Shown piece after piece: positions 34,002-44,490 of a stretch of DNA of 64,000 bases. Every line of letters starts with the position of its first letter. Positions within the stretch are counted from its first letter, which is position 1. Position numbers and translations under genes: made by a program. Under the pieces are notes generated by a model that searched no databases, was not told the origin of the DNA, and saw nothing but the letters and a program-made list of their open reading frames with translations. The DNA comes from Scilla litardierei (taxonomy: Eukaryota > Streptophyta > Magnoliopsida > Asparagales > Asparagaceae): contig CM061141.1 in assembly GCA_030789695.1 (NCBI GenBank), forward strand, positions 274,009,655 to 274,073,654, given 5' to 3'.

Positions 34002-34009
34002 TATATAAG
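34002..34009 (+). promoter_or_regulatory. Candidate internal promoter (TATA box) for Athila ORF
   Basis: TATATAAG in the context CTATATAAGGCGC. It follows the palindrome cluster as in the LTRs and lies 373 bp before the ATG of the Athila ORF (34382). That it drives a separate mRNA is inference. Confidence 0.55.
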
Positions 34010-34496
34010 GCGCAGCGGGTCGGCGCGGAATTCGAAACGCCAAAATCTCCCCAAATCGCCCGAACCGCATGCGACTGCTGCTCCCTCGCCCGCTGCGACC
34101 TCTCACTCGCCGACCGCCGCGCCCGCCGGTCCGACAGCCGAGCAACCGTCGGCCGACGTCGACCGCCGACCACCCCCACCGCCGGTGACTCCATCGTCGC
34201 CGACCGACCTCCGGCTATCTTGGGGAGCCTAGGGGAGCTTCTGGGCACGCTTTTGGCCTTGTGGAGTCGGCGTCTTTGCACGCATCCGATGTTTTTCTCT
34301 CGCGGCGTGTTCAAGTACCTTCATTCCATTATTTTTGACACGCCGCGTTTTATATTCGTTGGGTGATCACTCGGGGCACACATGTCGTCCCGAACACGGC
34401 CGCGCACTAGGAGAGCTTCCGCCAAGCGGAAGCGGCCGGATGAGCACGGTCCCTCCCACGAGATGGAGGACTCTCCTCCGCCTACACCACCTCACC

Positions 34497-35101
34497 TGTA
34501 GGATCCTGCCAAAACAGAGTTAGGATCGATAAAAGAAGTTGAGAATTACGCTTGCGTATGCGGCACGGTAGTCTACGAACTTCACCTTCGGATTCACCAC
34601 GACGGATCGAGTCTTCTCACGAACGGAGTAAGGCTACTAAATCCACAATCTAAATCTCTACTTTTAGATTAAGAACTTGGATAAAGAGAGAAGAAGGATT
34701 TCGGCAGAGCTTCGCTAAAATGAAATGCATGCAAGAATTCCATGCAAAAGTGTAAGTCAAATGGCTAACCCTTGGGTCTTATTTATAGCCCCCAAGGTAG
34801 TTATTTTAGGAGTAATTGTTCCTTTGGAACAATTTAACTAAGGTGTACCATCGTACATGGCATATTATAAGCTTAAGTTGTACCATATGCATGGTACAAC
34901 ATAAGCTTAAGATATTACCCCTTTATTAGCCATATGTCGCAGCACTTATGCACATATAATGTGACTTTCCCATCATTCTAGAGATCCTCTCCGCAAGGGA
35001 ACATATTCCCTTTGTACACGACTTCGTGTACGCGACGTTCGAGGTCCGTATTCCCTCGTACATCCCCTACAAGGGTGTACTAACGTCTTCCATATCCAAC
35101 A
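34497..35101 (-). repeat. Minus copia 3' LTR
   Basis: On the minus strand TGTTGGATATGG...GGATCCTACA, 605 bp. TATA box CTATAAAT near 34798-34791. Upstream of it in U3 is a long palindrome centred on ATATGCAT (TTGTACCATATGCATGGTAC, about 34874-34896) flanked by AAGCTTAAG copies. Confidence 0.92.
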
Positions 35102-35120
35102 TCTCCCACTCACACTTGAG
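35102..35120 (-). other. Polypurine tract, minus copia
   Basis: On the minus strand AGTGTGAGTGGGAGA abuts the 3' LTR. The plus copia has the same tract at 48752-48766. Confidence 0.75.
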
Positions 35121-36111
35121 GGGTTTGTAAGAGAACGTCTTTCTCTTAGTTCTTTCATCTATCATACCGAGAAATAGACCGTGCGACCGTCATACGCGTA
35201 GAGTCTATTGTTGTGCACTTGTTAGAGATACACAACGACCTCGAAGGTGCAAAGTTGAGTAGTTCAACGCATGCTTTACCCGAGATTATTTCTTCACATT
35301 TCTTATACTTTATATTCAACAATTGAATCCCATCTGGATCACAATTGGCTGGCCAGCTTTGAATCATTAAAGTCCAAATGTGAATATGAAATCAATCTTC
35401 ATCTTCTTGCGAACCTTCTGATCTTGACTTGATTCGCTTTTCTAACGTGCCCCGCCGAGCCGAATTATCATAGCCCATTAGTAACACGCTAAGATAGCGA
35501 TCATCTCGTCAAATCTAAAGGAACCAATTGGAGTCCTTGAGGGTAAGAGTTAAGGCCCATATAGCCTTTGAGTCTCACATAATAGCAAACACTATTGCTA
35601 CTAACTCAGTGGTCGTAATGCATACGTGGTATGAACACGTATTACAACATCGCTCCTTTCCAAGGGAGCGTATGTCTCAATGATGTTGTAAGGATGATGA
35701 TCAGACACCACAATGTCTGACTTTGAGTCCCTTATTCTACTCAAATAATCCTTTGGACTCACATCCCGCATTTAGACAGATAGGATTTCAAAAAAAAATC
35801 CTCTTAGATCTTCTGTAAGCATCCATATGATGCAGATCTTTCATGCGACCATTTTGTTTAAGTCATGACTCTAAATCATCCGTCTGATGATTTTGACTTT
35901 AAACATGTCTCATCTCTATTCTATCCGTCTGATAGAATAAGGCGGTTGCTCATGTGAGAGCCAACCTCAATCTGTCCGACATACTAGAATTCAGCTGAGA
36001 TTTCAAAAATGTATACAAACATTTCTCAAGAGATTCATATGCAATATTTGAAAAAGAACTTATTCTTTTATTAAATTTGATCTTTCTTAGACATGGGAAT
36101 ATTGGTACAAC
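35121..36111 (-). other. Minus copia 3' untranslated region
   Basis: About 1 kb with no gene. It matches the 3' noncoding region of the plus copia (47750-48750) in reverse. Confidence 0.8.
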
Positions 36112-38420
36112 TCAGCTCTCACGCAATCCTTGGGATGATAAGTGTTTATAAAACACATTTCTGGGGATCGCTTTCGTAAGCTGATCCTCTATCATCTCAT
36201 GCGTAGATATGTACCTTATGTCTACCTTCTTGGTTTTATCATAGTTGTTTGCAAATCTGCAGTTCCTTTAAGATACTGCATTATCCTCTTAACTGCTTTC
36301 CAGTGTTCTTGCCCTGGGTTGGATTGGTAACGACTTACCATTCCAACGGCAAAACAGATGTCCGGTCTTGTATGCATCATAGCGTACATAAGACTATCAA
36401 CTGCACTGGAATATGGAACTTTTTCCATAATTTCCTTTATCCTTTTGGTTCTTTGGACACGATTCCAGATATAAATTATCGCATATGCTTATATGAATAT
36501 CAATGGACTTGCAGTCCTGCATATTAAATCGTTCTAGAACCTTCGTTATATAAGTCTCTTGTGAAAGAGAAGAAGTTTCTTCGAACGATTCCTTGAAATC
36601 TTAATTCCAAGGATATATGTGGCTTCCCCATGTCTTTCATCTCAAAACTGATGAAAGTCAAGCCTTGATATCCATCACAAAGCCCTTGTCATTTCTGGTT
36701 AACATGCTTGCTTTTAATCCTCTTGATATATACGCAGTTATCTTCATCAAGCATGGAAAATCCATTTGATAAGACAACTTCTTGAAATCGTATATACCAT
36801 TGCCTCGAGGATTATTTAAGACCATATATGGACATACGAAGTTTACAAACCTTATGTTCGTTTCCTTCTTTTACAAACCCTGTTGGTTGTTCCATGTAGA
36901 TCTCCTCGTCCAATTCTCCATTGAGAAAGGCAGTCTTTACATCTATCTGATGTAATTCGAGGTATAAGCAAGCTACCATTGCCAGAATCAGGTGAATCGA
37001 GGTAAAACGCACAACAGGTGAGAAGGTCTCTTCGTAGTTTATCCCTTCCTGTTGCGTATAACCTTTCGCGACAAGGCGAGCTTTATATCTATCTATAGAG
37101 CCATCAGCCTTATGCTTGATCTTGAGAACCCATTTGTTCCCAATTGCTCTATGTCCTCTGGGTAAGTTAACTAAGTCCCAGACTTGGTTAATTTTCATGG
37201 ATTTCAATTCCTCCTTCATCGCTTCCATCCATTTGTCTTTTGCAGGGCAAGATACGGCATGTTTGAAAGTAGCAGGCTCGTCATCTTCTTGTAATAAAGT
37301 CATAAAGGTTTGCGGAAATTCATCCTCAAATCTTAGAGGAGCCAACCTTGTATGACTACTATGTCGTATTTGAGATTCTTTAAGTCCTTGTTGACTCGAA
37401 TTTAGAATTGGATCAATTCTAATATCACTCCCACTTGGAATGTCGTTAGAATTGCTCCCACTTGGATCATTATTCCCGTATGGAATAGGATAATCGTCAT
37501 TCGTATAATCCATTGGTGAAGGTTGAAACGTATTTTCATTTTCACCAAGAATTCTCCCACTCGAATGAGGTAATCCTTCTTGATCATAAATCTCAAATTA
37601 AAACTTATTGATTGATATTCACCGCCCCTATCGGTTCGCAAGACCTTAATCTTGCGATCTAATTGATTCTCCACTAAACTCATATAGTTTTTAAAGCAAG
37701 CCAAAGCTTCACTTTTGTGGGATATCAAATAGATATGTCCGAATCGGGTGAAATCATCAATAAAAGTGATGAAATAGGACTTTCCGCGTCTTGTCTTGAC
37801 ATTCATCGGACCACATATGTCCGAATGGATAAGCTGTAATGGAACCTCGGCCCTTGTGCCGGTTCCAAACGGCTTGCGACAAGATTTCCCCACAAGGCAA
37901 TGTTCGCAGGTCGACATTTCAACCTTTGAAACATTGGAAAGAAGGCCACGTTTGGCAAGTCTATCCATACGCGTTGGTCCAATATGACCAAGCCTTGCGT
38001 GCCAACAAATCGCATCAGACTCATAAGTCTTAGAATTTGCAATAAGGAAATTTTCATTACATGAGGAATCATACATTGTACTCATTACAATAAATCCTTT
38101 AAATACAAACCCAGTACCAATAAGAGTATTATTACAACTTAAGTCCACATTACAATCATGAAAAAACCAGTTATAGCCAAGACCCATTAATACGACCACA
38201 GAAATTATATTCCTTCGAATATCTGGAGCGAAGAGGACATCATGAAGTAGGAGAGTGTGGCCGTTGTCCAAGACTAGCTTGCAAGTTCCAACGCCTTTCA
38301 CTTCAACACGTGTGTTGTTTCCTACATAGATCCACTTCGCTCCTTGGGGTATCCGGTGATACTCCACCGAGGACCGTCTGTCCCTTGCTATGTGGTCGGT
38401 GGCACCTCGTCCCCTCCACT
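36112..38420 (-). pseudogene. pol: Minus copia pol remnant
   Basis: After the gag stop the protease frame starts at GATDHIARD; the catalytic D-S-G is missing because the preceding 85 bp are absent. Integrase keeps HARLGH, CEHC, HSDICGPM, FIDDFTRF and DRGGEYQS but loses its catalytic E in a ~490-bp deletion. RT keeps KWVLKIKHK, DVKTAFLNGE and YMEQPTGF, then has a stop where the sister has CAA (LK*SSRQW, 36812-36814). A small deletion removes YVDDIL, and a ~340-bp deletion with filler removes most of RNase H. The end HLSSQGLRES and TGA (36114-36112) is kept. Every pol enzyme is inactivated. Confidence 0.9.
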
Positions 38421-39253
38421 CGTACACGAACGAGCATAGTGACCGAGCTTGTTGCACTTGAAGCACTTGATCCTCTTCAAGTCTTTATTCTTGTGCCATT
38501 TCTTGTGCCCACCCTTATGTTTGGGTTTCTTGGTAGACTCATGTTGCTTATTATGTTCATTAGTGAACTTCGAACGATCTTTCCGTTTCTTTCCCCCGTG
38601 TGAGGAACTAGCAACCATGTGCACTTCTGCACTTGGCTTGGCAGCCGCAAGCCGCTCTTCCTCTAATTCGAGGTGCTTGGAAACATCGCTGAAGGTCTTG
38701 ATGCTCTCATTGTGAGTGAGACGCATCTTCATTTGATCCCACCCATTTGGTAGGGAACGTATAACTGCTTGGATTTGTTGCTCATCAGTGAGCACATGAC
38801 CTGCATCCTTTAACTCTGAGATAAGGTTCGCCATATGTCGCAGATGTTTCCCCATGGAATGATCTGGACGTTTCTTATATGTATCGAATCTTATAGTCAA
38901 GGCTCGAAGTTTGGACACCGATGTGCCACCAAACTTCTCCTCAAGCTTGGACCATATGTCTATGGCTAAGTCATGTTCCCGGAGGATGCGCATTATGTCA
39001 TCAGCCATACTGCTTAATAACGTAATGCGTGCTATCTTATTCTTCCGAGACCAAGCATCAAAAGCTTCCTTGTCTCGTCTGTGTTGGGCCGTAGTGCCCA
39101 ACTCGGGTTCAATCATTACGTTCTTTAGAGTTTCGAGCACTTCTTGCTCCTCTAAAACATATTGTATCTTGATGGACCAAAGTTTTAATTATCGTCGTTG
39201 AGTTTTTCACCTCTGTTTAACTCAGCGACGATATTCTTTGAAGCGGAAGACAT
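38388..39253 (-). pseudogene. gag: Minus copia gag with spliced-type end
   Basis: The start is ATG 39253 (MSSASKNIVAEL), as in the sister. A one-base loss after NDDN makes an immediate TAA, so only a start further down (39140) reads the rest. The body has the copia capsid helices (IWSKLEEKFGGTSVSKL, LPNGWDQMKMRLTHNES), a Lys-rich stretch and the zinc knuckle CFKCNKLGHYARSC. The frame ends GGDEVPPTT and TAG at 38390-38388, exactly where splicing of the sister's 85-bp GT-AG segment would end Gag. Gag packages the element RNA in the cytoplasm. Confidence 0.85.
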
Positions 39254-39254
39254 T

Positions 39255-41175
39255 TTACTTTTAAAATGCTGCAAAAGACACAAAACCGAAGGTTTGATCA
39301 AAACATTGCATAAAAATTCTTAAAATATATAACTCCCACTTGAAATGATAATAGAATATCCCATTTGGATAGTTCTAAAAATTCAAATCCCACTTGGAAT
39401 TATATTATATTTGATAAGTTACTTTCGAAAAATATTGAAGATGTTGTTCTAGAATCGAAAAGGTCTCTTCGATTCCAATCACCATTTAGAACAACCTTCA
39501 ATATTCCCCCATCACTTATCAAACAATAGTACTCTTATAGTACTAGCAGCGGAAAACGAGTTTGAAAACGTATTTTTCAGATATAATTCCCACTTGAAAT
39601 GATAATAGAATATCCCATATGGATAGTTCTAAAATCAACTCCCACTTGGAATGATATTCATAATTTGATAAGTTACTTTCGAAAAATATTGAAGATGTTA
39701 CTCTAGAATCGGAAAGGTCACTATGTTTCCAATCACCATCTAGAGTAACTTTCAATATTTCTCCCTCACTTTATCAAATGTTAGTACTCTTATAGTACTT
39801 TGCAGCGAAAAAGCGTTTTTGAAAACGTATTTTTCAAAACGTTTGAAAACGTATTTTTCAAAAAAAATGTATATTTCAACTTAGCACCCTTATGATACTA
39901 GTGAAATATTCGGCACTTCCTGACCATTTGTCGGGAATGAGCCGTAGCCGTGCCAAGGTCGGATCCCCCTTTTGGGGATTTTTCTGCAAACTATCGTCGT
40001 TGGCTCCCGTATGGATCCAGGCGTTCCCCCCCCCCCCGTATGAGAGAATTTTGGCTCAGACGACTGTCGTTTGGCCCCATATGGGCTAGTCGGCACGTTC
40101 AAGTTCGACCAAGGCCTTTTGCCGAATTGGTCTGAAACTTCTCCCGGCCAGGGCCTCTGCCCTGGCCGAGGCTGGCCAAGGGCCGGCCAGGGCCTCTGCC
40201 CTGACCGGCCAGGGGCCCTGGCCCCTCGGCCAGGGCCTCTGCCCTGGCCGAGGCCGGCCAGGCCCTGGCCGAGGCCAGGGCATTGGCCCTGGCCACTGCT
40301 AGGGCCTGGCCGGCCCTGGCAGAGGCCAGGGCGCCGGCCCTGGCCGAGGCCAGGGCCGGCCAGGCCCTGGCAGTGGCCAGGGCCGGCCAGGGCACCGGCC
40401 CTGGCCTCTGCCAGGGCCGGCCAGGTCGGCCCCTGGCCTTGGCCGGGGCCGGCCACTGCCAGGGCCGGCCAGGTCGGCCCCTGGCCTTGGCCGGGGCCGG
40501 CCACTGCCGGCCTGGCCTTGGCCGGCCACTGCCGGCCTGGCCATGGCCGGCCATGGCTTGGCCATGGCCGGTCATGGCCAAGGCCATTTTGGCCTTGGCC
40601 GGCCATGGCCCTTTGGCCATGGCCGGCCTCCCCTTGTGTGGGGTGGCCACACACCCCGCCGGAGGGGGTTGTCGTGGTGGTTATTGGCCGTAGCCAACTC
40701 CCTCCGCATGGGGAGGGGGGTGCATGGCTTTCATATCCCATTTGGCCATGGTGCACATGCACTAAAATTCATCTTCCCCGATGGGAATAACCACCACCTT
40801 CTTCTCCGGTGTAGCACCCGTTCGTCGAGGAAGTAGTTGTCCTCCAATGGTCGTGTGCCAAAAAATGAACCCACTTCAAAAATTCGTAAACTACGCGCTC
40901 CACATGAAGAGAGTTCACATTCCCTATGAATGGAGACTCAGCATCCATGAAGAGAGCGAGCTTGACGATATGAACGGTCGGTTCTTCCCGTCACGGAGAG
41001 TTCCTACCATATCCATAATGATAGGATACCCTAACGTGAAAAGAACAACCGCTGCGTTCTCTCCGTCACGAAGCGTTCCTACCATATCCGTAATGGTAGG
41101 ATACCCATTCGTGAAAAAGACAACGACTCGTTCATAGTTTTGACGGGGCGACGGTCTGACCGGAGCGAATCCGTA
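39255..41175 (-). other. Minus copia leader with GGCC-rich expansion
   Basis: Untranslated leader of ~1.9 kb, against ~1.24 kb in the sister. The extra length is mainly 40146-40632, a degenerate tandem array of CTGGCCGAGGCCAGGG-like units. Near 39790-39870 short repeats of GAAAACGTATTTTTCA occur, as in the sister at 43285-43335. Near 40924-41110 a ~65-bp unit (CGTCACGGAGAGTTCCTACC) is tandemly repeated. Confidence 0.8.
40146..40632. repeat. GGCC-rich tandem array
   Basis: Nearly 490 bp made of GGCC blocks separated by two to eight bases, with inverted versions (CTGGCCGAGGCCAG). All six frames are open over much of it because of composition. It is absent from the sister element. Confidence 0.9.
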
Positions 41176-41190
41176 TGGCTCTGATACCAA
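41176..41190 (-). other. Primer binding site, minus copia
   Basis: On the minus strand TTGGTATCAGAGCC follows the LTR end CCTACA directly; it fits initiator tRNA-Met. Confidence 0.9.
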
Positions 41191-41796
41191 TGTAGGATCC
41201 TGCCAAAACAGAGTTAGGATCGATAAAAGAAGTTGAGACTTACGCTTGCGTATGCGGCACGGTAGTCTACGAACTTCGCCTTCGGATTCGCCACGACGGA
41301 TCGAGTCTTCTCACGAACGGAGTAAGGCTACTAAATCCACAATCTAAATCTCTACTTTTAGATTAAGAACTTGGATAAAGAGAGAAGAAGGATTTCGGCA
41401 GAGCTTCGCTAGAATGAAATGCATGCAAGAATGCCATGCAAAAGTGTAAGTCAAATGGCTAACCCTTGGGTCTTATTTATTGCCCCCAAGGTAGTTATTT
41501 TAGGAGTAATTGTTCCTTTGGAACAATTTAACTAAGGTGTACCATCGTACATGGCATATTATAAGCTTAAGTTGTACCATATGCATGGTACAATATAAGC
41601 TTAAGATATTATCCCTTTATTAGCCATATGTCGCATGCACTTATGCACATATAATGCGACTTTCCCATCATTCTAAAGATCCTCACCGCAAGGGAACATA
41701 TTCCCTTTGTTCACGACTTCGTGTACGCGACGTTCGAGGTCTGTATTCCCTCGTACATCCCCTACAAGGGTGTACTAACGTCTTCCATATCCAACA
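41191..41796 (-). repeat. Minus copia 5' LTR
   Basis: 606 bp, same ends and features as the 3' LTR at 34497-35101. Confidence 0.92.
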
Positions 41797-41862
41797 TCAC
41801 CCCCACACAGCCACAGCCTGCCGATCCAATATACCCACAGCCACTCCCAGCCGAGCCCATCC

Positions 41863-42389
41863 TGTTGGATATGGACGACATGAATACACCCATGAGGGGA
41901 TGTATGAGGGTATACGGACCTCAGATGTCACGTGCACGAAGGCGTGCACGAAGGGAACCTTTTCTCGTGTGAAAAGGGCCACTCGATAAGTGGAAAAAGC
42001 CACTCGATAAGTGGAAAAAGTCACTTTATAAGTGCATAAAGGCACTTGATAAGTGAATGAAGAAGAGGATAAATGAATGCACTTTTATAGGCTAATAAGC
42101 TTATAATTGGTTATTTCCTACAATAACTACCCCTAAAGCCTATAAATAGGACCCAAGGGTAAGGCTTTCATTCCACACTTGGCATCTTATGTTCTTCTTC
42201 TCCCTTCCATTAAAATCCTCTTCTAAATAGAGATTTAGGCGGTGAAACTCTGATTCGATCCTCCGTGACGAAGTATCGACCGTTGTGGCGAATCCGATGG
42301 CAAAGTTTAGAGATTACGATGCCGCTTACGCAAACGTAAGTCTCTACTTTATTTCGATCCTAACGTCGCTGTTTTGTCAGGATCCTACA
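41863..42389 (+). repeat. Plus copia 5' LTR
   Basis: TGTTGGATATGG...GGATCCTACA, 527 bp. It lacks ~22 bp present in the 3' LTR (about 49084-49106), which include GCCATAAGTTTGC. TATA box CTATAAATAG at 42140-42149. Confidence 0.93.
41979..42055. repeat. CACTNNATAAGTG dyad cluster, plus copia LTR
   Basis: Four consecutive dyads: CCACTCGATAAGTGG twice, CACTTTATAAGTG and CACTTGATAAGTG. They lie ~85 bp upstream of the TATA box. Repeated in the 3' LTR at 48886-48960. Confidence 0.85.
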
Positions 42390-42404
42390 TTGGTATCGGA
42401 GCCA
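42390..42404 (+). other. Primer binding site, plus copia
   Basis: TTGGTATCGGAGCC directly after the LTR. It has one mismatch (A to G) from the usual TGGTATCAGAGCC, which may weaken initiator tRNA-Met priming. Confidence 0.85.
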
Positions 42405-43643
42405 TACAGGTTCGCCCCGGTCAAACCGCCGCCCCGTCGAATCGATGAACGAGGCGTTGTCTTTTTCACGAATGGGTATCCTACCATTATGGAAATGGTA
42501 GGAACGCTTCGTGACGGAGAGAACGCAGCGGTTGTTCTTTTCACGTTAGGGTCTTCTGTCATTACGGAAATGGCAGGAACTCTCCGTGACGGGAAGAACC
42601 GACCGTTCATATCGTCAAGCTCGCACTCTTCATGGATGCCGAGTCTCCATTCATAGGGAATGTGAACTCTCTTCATGTGGAGCGTGTAGTTTAAGAACTT
42701 TAAAGTATGTTATTTTTCATTTTTGGCACACGGCCATTAGAGAATAACTACTTTCTCGACGAACGGGTGCTTCTCAACGAACGGGTGCTTCATCGAGGAA
42801 GATGATGGTAGTTATCTCCATCGGAGAAGATGATTTTTGGTGCATGATCACCATTGCCAAATGGTCTATGGAGGCAACGCATCCCCCCTCCCCATGCGGA
42901 GGGGGTTGGCTATGGCCAAATGACAACGAAAACCACCCCGCCGGGGGGAAGTGTGTGCGGCAACCCCATACAAGGGGTGGCGGTCCATGATCAGTATTGG
43001 CCGCCAGGGGGTTGTCGGATCAATTCAGCCAGAGGCATTGCCATTGTTTTCGGCCCCGGCAACCTGCAAGGCTAGCCCATACGGGGCCGACAGCAGTCGT
43101 CTGCGGCAAAATTCTCCAATAAGGGGGAAACGCCTGGATCCATACGGGAGCCGGCGACGATAGCTTGCAGAAAAATCCCCAAAGGGGGGATCCGACCATG
43201 GCACGGCTACGACTCATCCCGGCAAATGGCCAGGAAGTGCCGAATATTTCACTAGTATCATAAGGGTACTAAGTTGAAATATACATTTTTTGAAAAATAC
43301 GTTTTCATACGTTTTGAAAAATACGTTTTCAAAAACGCTTTTCTGCTGCGAAGTACTATAAGAGTACTTGTATTTGATAAAGTGATGGGGAAATATTGAA
43401 AGTTACTCTAGATGGTGATTGGAAACGTAGTGACCTTTCCGATTCTAGAGTAACATCTTCAATATTTTTCGAAAGTAACTTATCAAATTATAAATATCAT
43501 TCCAAGTGGGAGTTGAAATTAGAACTATCCAAATGGGATATTCTATTATCATTTCAAATGGGAATTATATTTTAAGAATTTTCAATGCAAAGTTTTGATC
43601 AAACCTTCGGTTTTGTGTCTTTTTGCAGCATTTTAAAAGTAAA
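42405..43643 (+). other. Plus copia leader
   Basis: Untranslated leader of ~1.24 kb. It has a tandem repeat around GGTAGGAACGCTTCGTGACG (42473-42600), a G/C-rich stretch (42880-43200) and GAAAAATACGTTTTC repeats near 43290-43335. No gene. Confidence 0.8.
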
Positions 43644-44490
43644 ATGTCTTCCGCTTCAAAGAATATCGTCGCTGAGTTAAACAGATGTGAAAAAATCAAC
43701 GTCGATAATTACAAACTTTGGTCCATCAAGATACAATACGTTTTAGAGGAGCAAGAAGTGCTCGAAACTCTAAAGAACGTAATGATTGAACCCGAGTTGG
43801 GCACTACGGCCCAACACAGACGAGACAAGGAAGCTTTTGATGCTTGGTCTTGGAAGAACAAGATAGCAGGCATTACGTTATTAAGCAGTATGGCTGATGA
43901 CATAATGCGCATCTTCCGAGAGCATGACTTAGCCATGGACATATGGTCCAAGCTTGAGGAAAAGTTTGGTGGCACATCGGTGTCCAAACTTCGCGCCTTA
44001 ACTATAAGATTTGATTCATACAAGAAATTTCCAGATCATTCCATGGGGAAACATCTGCGACATATGGTGAATCTTATCTCAGAGTTAAAGGATGCGGGTC
44101 ATGTGCTCACTGATGAGCAATAAATCCAAGCAGTCATACGTTCCCTACCAAATGGGTGGGACCAAATGAAGATGCATCTCACTCACAATGAGAGCATCAA
44201 GACCTTCAGCGATGTTTCCAAGCACCTCGAATTAGAGGAAGAGCGGCTTGCGGCAGCCAAGCCAAGTGCAGAAGTGCACATGGTTGCTAGTTCCTCACAC
44301 GGGGGAAAGAAAAGGAAAGATCGTTCGAAGTCTACCAATGAACGTAATAAGCAACCTGAGTCTACCAAGAAACCCAAACTTAAGGGTGGGCACAAGAAAT
44401 GGCACAAGAAGAAAGACTTGAAGAGGATCAAGTGCTTCAAGTGCAACAAGCTCGGTCACTATGCTCGTTCGTGTACGAGTGGAGGCGACG
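43644..44490 (+). pseudogene. gag: Plus copia gag
   Basis: ATG 43644 (MSSASKNIVAEL) gives the capsid helices WSKLEEKFGGTSVSKLRAL and HSMGKHLRHMVNL, then TAA 44121-44123 where the sister has CAA. The frame continues (LPNGWDQMKMHLTHNES) to a Lys-rich stretch and the knuckle CFKCNKLGHYARSC. Without splicing it reads on into protease. With removal of 44493-44577 it would end DEVPPTT then TAG. Codon changes otherwise keep the protein, so decay seems recent. Confidence 0.88.

Larger units (their letters stand above)
33317..34381 (+). other. Athila noncoding region between protease and Athila ORF
   Basis: It begins with GAGCGCTTGTCGGGAGGCAA, where GTCGGG (33363-33368) pairs with CCCGAC (33375-33380), a hairpin widely seen in plant gypsy elements. 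A T-rich stretch ends in TTTCTTTGACAG (to 33491), a plausible splice acceptor. Then come the palindrome cluster (33650-33990) and a TATA box. There is no pol sequence. Confidence 0.75.
34497..41796 (-). mobile_element. Ty1/copia element, minus strand, intron-less and heavily deleted
   Basis: LTRs 34497-35101 and 41191-41796, target duplication TCACC (34492-34496 and 41797-41801). Order on the minus strand: 5' LTR, tRNA-Met primer site, leader with a GGCC-rich expansion, gag, pol remnants, polypurine tract, 3' LTR. Compared with its sister at 41863-49315 it lacks an exact GT-AG segment at the gag-protease junction, ~490 bp of integrase, ~45 bp with the RT YVDD box, and most of RNase H. LTR differences are few (about 14 in 605 bp by eye). 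Possibly Angela/Tork-like; lineage uncertain. Confidence 0.92.

Noticed and set aside
37590..37620. A second spliced intron in the minus copia, explaining the missing integrase segment
   Set aside because: The sister sequence at the deletion ends does not have GT and AG limits and the joint contains filler bases, as in end-joining repair.
39890..40762. A 290-codon minus-strand ORF rich in Gly, Pro, Ala and Trp, which could pass for a structural protein
   Set aside because: It is the GGCC tandem array read in frame, inside a copia leader; the other frames are open as well and the sister element has no counterpart.
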